A DNA stretch of 39,635 nucleotides from Pigoraptor vietnamica (GCA_943704525.1 CALSCQ010002074.1:1-39635); one strand, 5' to 3'; shown: positions 23,002-34,320, counted from the stretch's first letter. Made by a program: numbers and translations. Notes: generated by a model from the letters alone, not told the origin.

Positions 23002-24186
23002 GTGTATGTGTGTGTGCGTGTGTGTGTGCGTGATGCGTGCGCATTGTGCGTCGTGCGTGTGCGCGCCATTACCTTGGGCACGATCCCCCGACGCGATTCG
23101 AGGGCTCTTCGTGCATAGTCTGCCGACTGAAGAGCCTGCAAACGAAGGAAGAGAGGGTGGACGACGAGAGTAGATCCCGTAAGCATGGAGGTACCCAAAC
23201 TGTGTGCATGCAATCGAGAAGCCACGTCACTCACGTTGGTCTCGACATGGACGTCGCCTCCCTTTGGCGTTGCCGGGGCGTTCGATGCCGTTGGAACGCG
23301 AATTGTGAGTGTCTCTCTCTCGCGCAACTCTGCAGGGTCCTGTGACAAGGGGGGAGCGTTGATAACGACATATGGAGAGGACGAATAGAGAGCGCAAGAA
23401 GGTGAAGACCGTGCAATCGGCGCGAGAAAAGACGAAAGTCGCAGTCCGAGAATTCGTATATGTGTGTGCTGCAACCGAATCTCACCATGGCAGATATGTC
23501 GCGCGCCTTTTCTTCCGCCGCCATAACAGGTCTGTCCGACTGCGACACACAGTGTAAGGGCCTTAAAGGCGCTCGTGCAAATAGTGTCACACGTCGTGAA
23601 TGCGCTTGCGCGTTCGCGTCGCTCTATGAGTGGCTGGCTGTCCCACCTCCACTTTCCGCGTCGTTAGTTTCTTGTTGGCCGCCCGCACGCGCTGCTGAAG
23701 GCGTCGCTCAAACTCCTTCTGCCGTTCTTCTCTCTCCCGGCGACGCGCTTCTGCCTTCGCGGCCTCGATTATTGCGAGCGACTGCAACCGACACACGAGG
23801 TCAATGAACGGGTAACAGAACAGCACGCGGTGGGAGCATACGGTTGCGCGAAGCCTCCGGTGCTGCTCGCATAACCCACCGCCGCGTCGTTCTCTTTCCC
23901 GTGCACGTGACGCTCCACAACCGCCTCGATGGGCTTGGGGGCACCAGCCGGTGTCCTGTACAGTCGACAGGCACCAGGATGCACGGTGAGAACGTGTGAC
24001 TTTGAAGAAGCAAATACGCGCACACACGTGCACCCACATGCAACCATACACAATGCACTCTGCCCATCATCACCGTCCGTCTCACCTGCGTTCTTCAGGC
24101 GCGATTGTGGTACGGTTGAGCTTGACTGGCGACGGCACCGCCCACTTGAACGGGTGCGACGGTACCGCTCGTACCACGGCCGCCAT
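21472..24186 (-). CDS. CCDC15: CCDC15-like centriole coiled-coil protein
   Basis: A minus-strand gene of about 11 short exons. Approximate plus coordinates are 24186-24086, 23955-23880, 23781-23647, 23539-23486, about 23336-23240, 23130-23077, 22903-22817, 22671-22409, about 22288-22200, about 22088-22004, and 21850-21472. It starts MAAVVRAVPSHPFKW. The middle is rich in Glu, Arg, Lys and Ala coiled coil (EAARxEARRREREERQKEFERR-like stretches), with a Ser/Arg/Asp linker. The C-terminus reads HVVYVRGCLHNRV, then ALRRRLRDKCRRAGI, then IPSLCACGRNAFDAHPSQC and ASNCPYKNNPRAHARAL. This recalls the C-terminal Cys motif I remember from vertebrate CCDC15 (CxCG...DxHPxxCxxNCxFYxN). CCDC15 localises to centrioles and helps control their length and cilium formation. 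Length here is roughly 470 residues against about 950 in human. Several internal splice sites are uncertain, in particular the exon near 22088. Confidence 0.7.
21934..21990 (+). repeat. (TG)n microsatellite in an intron of the CCDC15-like gene
   Basis: About 28 perfect TG units, reading as CA on the sense (minus) strand. It lies between the penultimate exon and the acceptor at 21851. Confidence 0.95.
22967..23030 (+). repeat. Imperfect (GT)n microsatellite in an intron of the CCDC15-like gene
   Basis: GT repeats interrupted by GC and AT units occupy most of the intron between the exons at 23130-23077 and 22903-22817. Confidence 0.9.
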
Positions 24187-24649
24187 TTCCCAAAGCCTCA
24201 CACAAATCTCCCCCGCACTCCGCCACTATGTCATGCTCTTTTGTAAACTGCTACAGGGTGTGAGAAACGGCTCAAAGGTACAACTTGGACGGCTTGCTGG
24301 CACAAAAATGCGCGCCCAATCACGTGACGGCGCCAGGCAAAATTTGAATTTTGAATTGGGTAACCTGACTCATTGCAGCCGGACCTACTGAGCCTTGTAA
24401 CTGAGACTAAACAATTAGGCCTCCGAAGCCGGCGACCGGGTCACACTGGCAACGGCCACCTCGACACTCTCCCTCCAATCTGCCACAACAGGGCAAGAGA
24501 AAGTGGAGGGTGTGCACAGCTTTGCGTTCTTCGGCTTTCAAGAGTGGGACTCGGAGAGAAGGGCACGCGCCCAGCCTTCGCGATCAGCAGACGCCCCTCG
24601 CGCCCGTGTGCGGCGGCTCCACAGGGGAGCCGTGTCCCCAAAACAGAGA
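24187..24649. promoter_or_regulatory. Divergent spacer between the CCDC15-like gene and myosin
   Basis: The two genes start 463 bp apart on opposite strands, so both promoters should lie here. The centre (24341-24365) has an A/T-rich stretch with AAATTTGAATTTTGAATT, the least GC-rich part of the spacer. I see no coding sequence or clear TATA element at a fixed distance. Confidence 0.5.
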
Positions 24650-25754
24650 ATGATGCGCACAGATGAGAATGCATCGCCCAACCGTCCGCTCGTGCGCGGG
24701 TCGCCCGGCCACAAGCGCAACTCCCCTGAGCAGAAGCGCGGAACGCCGACAAGGAAATCGCCGGTGAGGACGGCAGTCGCTGAAAAGCGAACGGAAGCAT
24801 GTGCGGCATGAATTGCATGCATCGTCGTCATGAGATCTCATCCACGCGACTTTGATTCAGCGGCGGCGATCCCAAGTCCCACCGCAGCTCACACCGGACA
24901 GGAACAATGCCGTCAATGTCGACGACCTCGCGCGCCTGAGGCCTCTTTCGGAAGACGGAGGTATGGCACTATGCACATGATACTCTCTAGCTAATGGGCG
25001 CGTGTTCGTTAACGTCTGTGTTTTTCCTCCTTTTTTGTCTTTGCCGCAGTGCTCGGCACACTCGAGATGCGCTATTCGGCGGGGACTTTCTACACATACG
25101 CAGGTGCGGTCTCGTGTCGACGGACGCCTGACTCCCAGTTGCAGTGTGCTGCACGAACTACCGCACTGCTGCTGCTCTCTCTCTCTCACACAGACATACA
25201 CACACACATTCACACACACGCGCGCGCGCGCGCCAAATTATGCATCGTATGCGGCCGCACTTCATGCACGCACCACCCACACACCCGAAGGAATGTGCGA
25301 CATGTGTGTGTCCCACACCCGTCCTTGTCTGCCCAGGCCCCAGCCTCGTCTCCGTCAATCCCTACCGCGCCGTTGCCATATACGGCCCCGATGCGATTGC
25401 CGAGTACTCGGCGTCAGAGAGCCCCATCGACACACTCCCTCCGCACCCCTTTGGAGTCGCCCAGCACGCACTGCAGAGCATGTCGCGGGCGGCGGACATC
25501 CGCCGGAGCGCACGTGACGGTCCCGCAGCGCCGCCGGTGAGCCAGTCGCTGATCGTCACGGGGGAGAGCGGCTCGGGAAAGGTGCGTACGTTTGCAATGC
25601 GCGCGCGATGCTGACGCAAGTCCCGGAGAGCAACGAAACGCCGTTGGACAAATTCTCTGCACTTTCTATTCGTCCATGGTGTTTCAAGCTTGCACGCCTA
25701 TCACACACTAATATGCCCCCCCCCCCCCCCCCCCTGTCTCTGTCTCTCTCACTC

Positions 25755-25811
<57 letters not shown>

Positions 25812-28800
25812 GCGAAACACTCCTGTTGTGTCCAGACGATGTGCACGACATACCTCATGCGCTTCATTGCGTCTGCGACTGGCGCCGACGCACACACGGT
25901 TGGCGACGTCGAACGCCGCATTCTTGACTCAAACCCCATCTTGGAGGCATTCGGTGGGCTGTTGGCCTTGCACTTATTCAGATGCACACGCGCACACACA
26001 CGCACACACACACATTCAATCAAGTTTGCGCGTTCTGACTCTCCACACCCCATTTACAGGCAACGCCCAGACGGTGCGCAACGCCAACAGCAGCCGCTTT
26101 GGAAAGTACATTCAGATTTACTTTGGCGAAGCGGGCGACATCACTGGCGCGACCATAAGGACGTATCTGCTCGAGAGCACGCGGACGGTCACGCATGCTC
26201 AGCGGGAGCGCACGTATCACATTTTCTACCAGGTTGGTGCTCTCTTGCGACTATTATGTGCTTGTTTGTCAAAGAAGGCGTGTGCGCGTATGCCGTGAGT
26301 CGGATTCAACTTACAGATACCGCCTCTTATTCGCAGCTTCTTCGCGGCGCGGACGCGACAACACGCTCCTCACTCGGCCTGTGCGACCCCTCGGACCATT
26401 CGAGGTTGCGGCCGTTCCGTTACCTCGGCGGGGACAGCGAGCAGGGGGCGGTGCGCGCGGACGGGGTGGCAGACGACCTCGCGGCGACGGTCGATGCGAT
26501 GGCGGACATTGGGATGGGGGCGGACCGAATTGCGGCCGTCCAGAGCATGCTCGCCGCCGTGCTCCATCTCGGCAACGGTGGGCGCACTATAACCCTATCC
26601 CCGTCCTCCTGTCACTGCTTGTACCTAGATATCTTTTTGTTTTCTCTTCGTTGCATACGCGGCGATATGTGTTCGAGTTGCAAGTGCTTGCGCGTGTCGT
26701 AATGCGCGGATGTACTCTCGTTGGGGGACTTTCCGTCGGCTCACACACAAGCAAACCCCTTGCACATGCGTCCTCAGTCTTGCGGCATTATTCTTTCAAG
26801 TTGCGTGTTCTAAGCGGTTATTGCTCTCATCACACATGCTGTTTCGTGTGCTCACCGCTCGCATGTTTTGTTTTTTCCCCCCTTCAGTCGACCGCCCATG
26901 CGATCCGGCGGATACGAATTCGAGCCTCCACACATGCGCGCGCCTACTCGGCGTGGACGCGCGCGATCTCCTTCAGACGCTGACGCACCGGCGCATCACC
27001 GCACGCAACGAGACGTTCTTCAAGCCGACGACGGACGCCGAGTTTGCCGCCTCGCGCGAGTCGCTGGCGAAGCAACTCTACTGTGCTCTGTTCGCGCACG
27101 TCGTGGACTACATCAACGACCGCATAAAGCCGCCGTGCGAGAGGGAGTCGTCGCAGCTGCCCGCGCGGTTTGTGGGACTGCTGGACATGTACGGGTTCGA
27201 GTCGTTTGAGGCCAACAGTCTCGAACAGCTGTGCATCAACTACGCCAACGAGCGCCTTCAACAGCAGTTCGTGGCGCGCGTCATTCGGCTGGAGCAGGAG
27301 GTCCGTTCTTTGTCGCTGTTGCGCGTGTTCCTTTCGAAGTATTTGTCTCACTCATTCTCCTCCAGTCACTCTTCTGCTTCTTATTAAGTGTGCAAACTGG
27401 TTCACGTGACCCTTATCGTCTCTTCAACTGCTGACGCTTTTCTTGAGCCGATGTTGCTGCCCGTGAGCGCCTTTTCGTTGCTCCGGCTCACAAAGTCAAA
27501 TGTGTGCGCGCAGGTGTATGCCGAGGAAGGCATTACATTTTCGCAAGTGTCCTTTGACGGCAATCGTCCCTGTCTCGACGCAATTGAGGGCGACGGGGGA
27601 ATACTCGCCATTCTGGACGAGGTGGGAATGCCCTCCATGTCGTTCCGTCCTTGTGCGTCTGGTGGTGTTCATCCGCGCGTGCGTCCAAAAGGGATTCAGT
27701 CTCATGCAGCCGCACACCTTTGGCATCCAAACGAATTGTATTGTGAGGCCTCTGACGCCCTCGTCCTTCCGTAGGAGTCCCGCCTTGGCCGCAGCACCGA
27801 ACCGAAGGCCCTGCTCGATCGCCTCTCTTCCAGCCTCAAGACGAAGCGCCCGTTCTCCGCACAGCGGGGGAGCAACTGCGAGTTTGTGCTCGCCCACTAC
27901 GCCGGTGAGTCCCTTGTTGCGATGCCTTTACCGTCCACTACTTCTACGACCGCGTACGCCCATGCCCGTGTCTGTAAGCAATCTTGCAAAAGAGAAACCT
28001 TCTTTGTTTTCTTTTGCACTTCTTCAACTCACACAACACTCCCCACGTTTGATGTGCAGGCCCCGTCAAGTACAACGTCGCCGCATTCCTCTCCAAAAAC
28101 GTCGACGACCTGATGCCGGACCAGCGCCAACTTCTTGCGCGAAGCACGGACGCCCTCGTTGTCTCACTCTTCGGACGGAGCGACTCCGGTGGTGCGGGGA
28201 CGTGCGTGACCCCCACCAAGGGACCCACTCCATCCACTGCGCCCGAGTTCCTCGCGACTGTGGGCGAGGCCACGCCAAGCACGCCCCGGCGCGCCGGCAT
28301 TCTTCGCAGCCTGTTCGAGGCGTCCGGAAGGGACTCGTCGCCCGTCCGTGGAAGCGGCGATGGGAGGCCACGGGCCGACTCGCGACCGACATCCCAGCGC
28401 ACCGTCGTGGGGAAGTTCAAGGTGGGCTTGGGCTTTGTGAGGATGTTGTGCGTCCTGCAAACTTCGTCTTATAGTCTGCTCTGGTCCACATGATGGAGAC
28501 TCGGTGACAAAGAAACGGTAAGCTGAATCTCCTCCCCCTCGTGATGCAGCTTTCGCTTGCGCGCCTCGCGGAGATTCTCGAGTCCACGACGCCGCATTAC
28601 ATTCGCTGTGTCAAGCCCAACATGTCTGCGAGCGCGGCGCTGTGGGACCCGTGGCTCGTGCGCCAGCAAGTGCGCGCGTGCGGCGTGACGGAGACTGTGC
28701 GTCTCTTTGCGCAGGGGTATCCCCACCGCTTTTCCAAGGCGGACTTTGCCTCGCGGTGGGTGGATTTGGGACCAGTTCGTGCGCTTGGCGTTATCCGAAA

Positions 28801-29046
28801 GTGGTCATCCATGCATCCGCACTGTATACACTCTTCTGCGTTTAGTGTGTTGCGAACAACTTCCAACACCTGTCCCATGTGTCCTCCAGGTACGGTCTGT
28901 TGATGAGCGCGGCGCCGCCTGCGGAGAGGACGACGGGCATTGCGCGCATGCTGGCGGCAGAGGGCCTCGCTCGCATCGCTGAGGGAAAGGCGCGCGTGTT
29001 TGTTGGGGAGAAGGAGGTGCGTCACAGTGCCTCTGAATTCCGCCGT

Positions 29047-29082
<36 letters not shown>

Positions 29083-30247
29083 CGTTCTAGAGATGCTGTT
29101 CGGCAAGATTCATTGCATCGCATGCGCGCCGGTTCTCCTCAGCTTCGTGCGCGTCTGCGTCTTGCAGTTCGTCACTTTCGCTAATCTTCGCCAACGCACG
29201 CACTTTTTGTTCTGTCGCAGTGCGCGCGGCTGGATGCCCTTCGGCGACAGCGGCTGTGGTGCGCTGCCACTGCCATCCAGTCGGCTTGGCGCCGTTTCGC
29301 AACGCGTCGGAACTTCGTCGCCCTCGTCCGCGCCGTGGTCACTCTCCAGCGCGGTGTGTAGCGACTCACGTGGCATGCGTGCGTTTGTGCGCGATTGTGT
29401 GAGTCGGTAGTCCTTGACGAACGGATGCATGCATGCACTGCACGTGTGTTCCCTTCAGTTACCGTACTGCAGCATCTGACGGCCTCGCGTCGCCCCCGCA
29501 GCTTTCCGCGCCCACTCGGCACGCGCCCACTTCAACCGCATGCGCACCGCTGCGATCGCCATCCAGTCCACGTGGCGAATGGTGCTCTCGCGGCGCGCAT
29601 TCGTGGCGGCGATTAAGGAGCGTGACGCGGCTGCCGAGGAAGCCGCCCGTGCAGCCCTCGTTGCCTTGGCTGAAGGTGAGCGAGTAGAAGATGTTGTAGT
29701 TCTTCCTTCACAATTCGTCCATCTTGCTGACCTTCTTACGACGGCGCAGAGGCGAGAGTCGCGTGCGTCGTGGTTGGCACCCATTCCACTGAGGCGACCA
29801 GTGTCCCTACTACCGACGACAGCCTCGATGTCGACGTGCCATCCGTGGTGCCGCCCCTCGTCGTCTCTATTGTCCCGGAGCCAGTGCCGTCCCTCCCGCG
29901 TGTCATCAACGTCAAGCGCGACGCACTGTTGTCATTCCGCCGCCCCCTGCGGATTCTTCGGCTACACACGCGCCGATCGCCTCTGCTGAACGCCGAGTGC
30001 TTTCCCTCGCTGCTCGTGCCCAGGGTGGGTCGGCGAATGCGTGCCTTACATATTGTGTGCTCCAAAGGGAATGTCTCTCGGTTGCACTTCAAAGTGCTGA
30101 GATTGGTGCGTGATGCCGGTGTAATGGCTTCTGGACTAACGGCTTGCGCTTTCCACGTGACAGGAGGGTCTCACTCTCGCGATGCTAGCAGAGATGAGGC
30201 CCGTGCGCAACTCGACGGCGAGGGCTTCTCCGAAACCGCTGCTCTAG
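24650..30247 (+). CDS. Unconventional myosin heavy chain, short tail
   Basis: Actin-based motor ATPase. 17 exons: 24650-24763, 24861-24960, 25050-25103, 25337-25581, 25836-25953, 26060-26232, 26337-26577, 26888-27300, 27514-27621, 27775-27904, 28060-28421, 28550-28755, 28890-29016, 29221-29353, 29502-29675, 29750-30024, 30164-30247. They sum to 3057 nt, 1018 residues. A basic Pro/Ser-rich N-terminal extension of about 70 residues precedes the motor. P-loop GESGSGKT is at 165-172, switch [10 protein letters not shown] near 218-226, switch [11 protein letters not shown] from 448, then [14 protein letters not shown] and [11 protein letters not shown]. The residue at the TEDS position appears to be Glu (near 390), which usually means no need for heavy-chain phosphorylation. 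Loop 2 carries a Ser/Thr/Pro-rich insert of about 80 residues. At least two IQ motifs follow ([16 protein letters not shown]), then a short tail of about 115 residues with no known domain. I do not assign a class. Confidence 0.95.
25715..25806 (+). repeat. Poly-C tract followed by (CT)n in the P-loop intron of myosin
   Basis: A run of about 19 C is followed by TGTCTCTG and a CT tract of some 60 bases. It lies in the intron 25582-25835 just before its acceptor and may serve as a very long polypyrimidine tract. Confidence 0.9.
29048..29082 (+). repeat. Poly-T tract of about 35 bases in a myosin intron
   Basis: It lies in the intron 29017-29220, shortly after the donor. Such a long homopolymer is prone to length change and assembly error. 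Confidence 0.95.
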
Positions 30248-30585
30248 TTTAAATACACAGCGACAGACACTGAGAGTGAACATCGTTTATATATGCGCAG
30301 TCGGCGATCATGACTCTGCAATATACACACTGCACCACTGGCAAACAACCGCACGGCATGCGCGCACTTCCCTTTGCTCCGCCCCGTCCGACGCAAACAA
30401 CCGCTGGCTACAATTCGGCTGTGCGTTCTCGAGAGACAGCCCTGATCATTGAATGAACTCGTGGCCTCGCCCATCCGCTCACACGAGACGCACACTCGGT
30501 GCGCGGAAATCCAAGACGTGCCAAGCGCGCTCGACCTCACGAGAGGTTTGCAGCGCACCGTTTGACGCACGTGGGTTCGTTCTCC
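30248..30585. other. Spacer of convergent 3' ends after myosin
   Basis: 338 bp between the myosin stop and the stop of the minus-strand unknown reading frame. I see only 3' flank sequence and no gene. Confidence 0.65.
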
Positions 30586-31252
30586 TCAAGCCAAGAGAAA
30601 CTCCCGGTATCCCTTGCCATGACAGTAGCGCAGCGCCTTGTCACATTCGGCCTCGCGTTCGGAAGCGTCGAGGCGAGAGAGGACCCAGCGGAACACGCTC
30701 CAAGGGCGGTGTGCACACCCCGACACAAGCCGCATTCGCAGCCCCGGCGGCACGCGACGATCGTTCGGATCGTTTGCGCGAGCCGCGGAGTAGTCACCGC
30801 GGAGACGAGCGCGCCCTGAGTCCGTCGTCATGCAATACACGACTTCGTCGGCGTTGATGTTGGCTACCGTCTGCTTCAGTCCAAGCTGGCGCAGCCGCGC
30901 CGTCATCGCAGAGTCCTTCGTTCCGTTCGCGTGAATCTTCGCGGTTTTCCGGGCATGTCTTTGAGCGGAACAGGCGAGCGCGCTATGGCAAAGTCGAGAT
31001 GGGCGATGCCATAAGAGGTGGCTGCCGTGAGGAGCATGTTCGCTAGCGTGTGGTCGTGGAGGCCGCGGCGCGTTCCTCATACGCGGCTTCGAAGTCGGCC
31101 GGGTGCGTAGCGCAGCGCTCCAAACTGGCGTAGAGCTGATTGGCGCGCACAACAACACCGCCGCAGTACGCAATTCCGAGAGCACTGCCAGTGTGCGGCG
31201 AATAAAGACCGAAAGGAGGCACCAGAATCGCCATTCGCGCACCGTCGTCCAT
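30586..31252 (-). pseudogene. Unrecognised protein gene with two apparent frame breaks
   Basis: From ATG at 31252 the frame reads MDDGARMAILVPPFG, then LGIAYCGGVVVRANQLY and ADFEAAYEERAA. It meets a stop at about 31043. A second frame takes over near 31080 with HDHTLANMLLTAATSYGIAH and SPVPLKDMPGK. A third runs from about 30950 with KIHANGTKDSAMTARLRQLG and NADEVVYCMTTD to the stop at 30586. All three segments have the codon use of this genome and join without overlap, so I read them as one gene with two single-base shifts. Both shifts lie near short runs, so sequencing error is as likely as decay. The YCGGVVV...HDHTLANML layout loosely recalls Fringe-type glycosyltransferases, a weak guess only. 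No function is assigned. Confidence 0.4.
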
Positions 31253-31388
31253 ACGGCCTTTGGTGGAAAGGTGTGATGACGGTGTGGTGTGGATGAGGTA
31301 AGCTAATGTTGCTCGTTGGATCCGTGGGTTGCCAATGGAAAATGAATGTGGCCATCCTCAACCTCGCGTCGTCGGCGCCGTTCGCACA
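31253..31388. promoter_or_regulatory. Short divergent spacer between two unknown reading frames
   Basis: Only 136 bp separate the minus-strand ATG at 31252 from the plus-strand ATG at 31389, so any promoters must overlap. Nothing recognisable is seen in it. Confidence 0.35.
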
Positions 31389-32064
31389 ATGGAGGCGGAC
31401 GAGTGCGTTGAGCTCGCCGCCAACAGCGTCGAACGTCAGCATATTCGCAATCCGTACGCGCAGAAACCCGCCACCAATCTGTTACCGACCGGCGGCCTTA
31501 TGCGCTTCAAACCGGGGATACGCGCAATTTGCAAGTCACACCTCCCTCGTTTGCCTTCCCATGCGCCCCCGCCGGACATTATAAAGCATTTCGCGCACAT
31601 TCCGGTTGTTCCGGAAGACATTGCTCGTGATCGCGGTGAGAGGGGACGTCAGTGCTTTGGAAGAGGTCTTGGAGTTCGTGCATATGACGTCGGTTGCGTT
31701 GGGATGCGACGACGACGAATCGAAGCCTTTGGTGAGCGTGTGCGCGCGTGACGAGGGTGTTCTCGACGCACTGGCGGAGGACATGCGCAGGGCATTCCCA
31801 AACTTCAGTATGAGCAACGGCGGCAGAATTGCACTCGAGCTGGAAAAGAAATGGACATATCAAGGGTTCAGTTGCGGCCACATGTCACGGTTCACAGGCG
31901 CGGAGACGGTCCTTCTGGTACTGAAATCTCCCCAGAGCAATGCAAAGTTTGCTGGTGCATATAAAACTCGACGGTCTCTGACGGGTTGTCGGAACGCTGT
32001 GCGTGCGACCACAGGGTTAGCGTTCGCGGTGCCTTGTGTGTGCCGGTGTGTTGTCTTTAATTAA
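31389..32064 (+). CDS. Hypothetical protein in two frames (intron or frameshift)
   Basis: From ATG at 31389 the frame reads MEADECVELAANSVERQHI, then NLLPTGGLMRFKPGIRAICK and PPPDIIKHFAHIPVVPEDI. A better-looking frame starts about 31587-31606 with TLLVIAVRGDVSALEEVLEF, then SVCARDEGVLDALAEDMRRAF and SRFTGAETVLLVLKSP, ending at 32064. The two may be exons, but I find no convincing GT...AG pair, so a one-base shift near 31600 is equally possible. The second segment alone (from the ATG at 31606, 152 codons) could be the whole gene. No known domain is seen. It stands divergently to the interrupted minus-strand gene and borders the CAGT-rich island. Confidence 0.4.
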
Positions 32065-33500
32065 TGTACTCTACGTGCGTTCTTCGATCGCCGGCTCAAT
32101 CTTGTCAGTTCGACGTCGTACTGCCCTTCTATTGGCGACGGCACTCGGCGTAATTTGTTTGACGGCAAGACACACGCCCGGCGAGAGTGCCGTCGACTCA
32201 GTAGTGAATAGAACGGGCAGTACTGGCGATGTCGACCATGACACGGCAAGTGACTGAGAGGCAGCCCGCAACAAGAACAAAAGTACACGTAGAGCCGTAC
32301 TGAACCGGCGGCCGGCCCCGTCAGTCAGACTGCCAGTGACAATTCTTCGGAGACAGCTATTGCGCACAGCTCACTATCTTGGGACATGTTCCGGCACTAT
32401 CAGTCTCTGAACTCGTTGCAACCGCCGGTTAATGATTCAGTGTTCTGTTGATATTAGTTGATGCGTCAGTCAGTTCAGTCGGTGGTCCCCGGCCGCCACT
32501 CGTCTGGCCAATTAAACTTCAGGTGAGCCCACTGATCACGCTTTGGACGGGTCCCGACCGGCGCCCTCAGTCGCCAGTGACTGAGTGGCCGCCGGTTAAT
32601 ACGCCTCCCCGGCCGGCGGTCACCTCGCGCCTCCAGGCCGATTCAGGTGTGGCCGGCGGGTCGGCCTACCTGAGACAGCGGACTTAGCCGCCTGACCAAC
32701 GCCGTACGCCACCGGACGCCATCCGCTTCTCCACTGCCGTGCTGTGCAGTGCTCGGGCCCCGGCTGCGGCCGGGCGGCCCCGCAACCACCCTCAGTCAGC
32801 CATCGGTGTTTGGTGCAGACTCCCGCCCGGATCAGTCGCGGACGCAGCGAGTGCCCTTATAAACATTATGGCGCCGCGCGCGGTGCCAAGCCGGCGCGGC
32901 ACGACTGACAAGCTAGGTTGATGCCGTCGGTCGCACCGACTCGGCGCCGCCGGCGGTCATCAGCCTCAGTTCCGGCTGGCTGCCTAATGACACTGAGTGC
33001 AGCGCGTTTGTGTGCCGCCGGCGCCGCCGCCGCGGCTGACCGTGAGACCGGGCGGGCACCGGACGGTGCGTCCGACGCGGCCACAGAGCCGCCGGCAAGT
33101 CACGGTGTGGCAACGACATTGGCGCACTCGGCTGGCTCCGAGGCGGTCGTACAGTGGCGGAAGGCCGACTGCCATTGCCGGGCAGTGGCTGGGATGGCCC
33201 GCCACTGGCAGTCGACCCGCTGGACTGGCGACGCGAACGGCCGCGCGCAGGTGATGCAGCCCGTTTCGCCCCGCCGGCGCGGAGCCGACTTGCGGCAGTT
33301 TCGGCGGTGTGCGAGAACCGCAAGTGAATTGAAGATCAGTGTCGCCAGCAAAAGAACTGCTGAGGCGGGTGGAGCGCGGCTCACGGCGCGCAGGGGGGCG
33401 CATCCCGGGGATTCAGTCTGTGCAGTCAGTCACTCTGCAGCTGATCGGCCTTCTTCGGACAGTGGCTCAATCCGGCTGTGACGGCGCGCCGGGCGCACCA
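32065..33500. other. Gene-poor island enriched in CAGT/ACTG words
   Basis: By hand I count about 33 CAGT or ACTG words between 32300 and 33480, roughly three times what equal base use would give. Many are in clusters (GTCAGTCAGTTCAGTC at 32465-32480; CAGTCGCCAGTGACTG at 32568-32583; CAGTCAGTCACT at 33423-33434). GGCCGGC and GCCGCCGGTTAAT words also recur (32422-32433 and 32589-32601). Open frames exist on both strands at 32913-33481, but their residue make-up is Arg/Ala/Ser filler and no motif is seen. I find no terminal repeats that would mark it as a transposon. Confidence 0.5.
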
Positions 33501-34229
33501 ATGGCGGCCATGAGCCGATCACGAACCCGCAGCCGGCGCCGTGAGGCCCGGACTGCACACCGTGTGCTGCACGGGCGCAGTTCGGCGAGACCCGCCGCAA
33601 GCACGACTAGGATGCACCGAACGTGAGAGCGCGCACTGGCCGGAATGACACCTACCTACCGAATGGGGTATTTGAACATACTGATGCCTCAAGTAGTATC
33701 CGCTGGCGCCCCATGCGGCAACTGAGCAACGATCGGCGGGACAAGCAACCGTTAGCCGGCTTTAATTTTAAAGTTAAAAGATGTCGGTCATATTTCGGCT
33801 CCGCCGCTCGGACGCCGCGCTCCACGGGCGCAGAGCTTGCCCTTCGGGGTTCTCTTCTTAGCATTTGGGCGCGCGCGCTGTTAATGTGATCGAACCCCCA
33901 GGTGGCGACTGAAAATGACGGGTTTTCTATTCAGTGGGCAAAGCACAGAGGTGTCCTCCATCCTGACAGGGCACTGTTTTGCTTTGAAGAGCCCACAAAG
34001 GAGCGAGGAGTGTGCGGCAACCCATTCCGGGCAAGTCTTAGCCGCGCGGGGGCCGGAGACCTTCGTTTTTTTTTTTTTTTTTTTGGCTCATCCGCGGGCT
34101 CATCCGTGTGTTCATCCGTGTGGTTCATCCCCACATCACACCACACGGGCCATCCCCTCGATCGATTGGGCCATCCCTCCATCGATTGGGATTGGTGTGC
34201 TACAGTGATGTGATGTCACACAGTGCTGA
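33501..34229. other. Non-coding stretch with a poly-T run and short local repeats
   Basis: No credible coding sequence. A poly-T run lies at about 34067-34084. It is followed by short direct repeats (TCATCCGTGTG twice at 34095-34128; CGATTGGGCCATCCC-type units at 34150-34190). A TTTAATTTTAAAGTTAAAAG A/T patch lies at 33761-33780. Confidence 0.5.
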
Positions 34230-34320
34230 GCCACCCGAACGCGGTGAGTGGTTTTTGGCTCGCATTTACTTCGGCTGCCGTTTCGCTTTTCCTACTTTTC
34301 GCTTCCGTTTGGTTGAGTAT

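Noticed and set aside
32913-33481. Open frames of 136-187 codons on both strands in the CAGT island
   Set aside because: Both strands are open because stop codons are rare in GC-rich DNA. The products are Arg/Ala/Ser-rich with no motifs or plausible exon partners.
33838-33910. Possible tRNA T-loop (GGGGGTTCGATCAC on the minus strand)
   Set aside because: The T-stem does not pair, and no acceptor, D or anticodon arms can be drawn around it.
32065-34229. A transposon or retroelement in the gene-poor stretch
   Set aside because: I found no terminal inverted or long terminal repeats, no transposase or reverse-transcriptase motifs and no target-site duplication. The poly-T run at 34067 alone is not enough.
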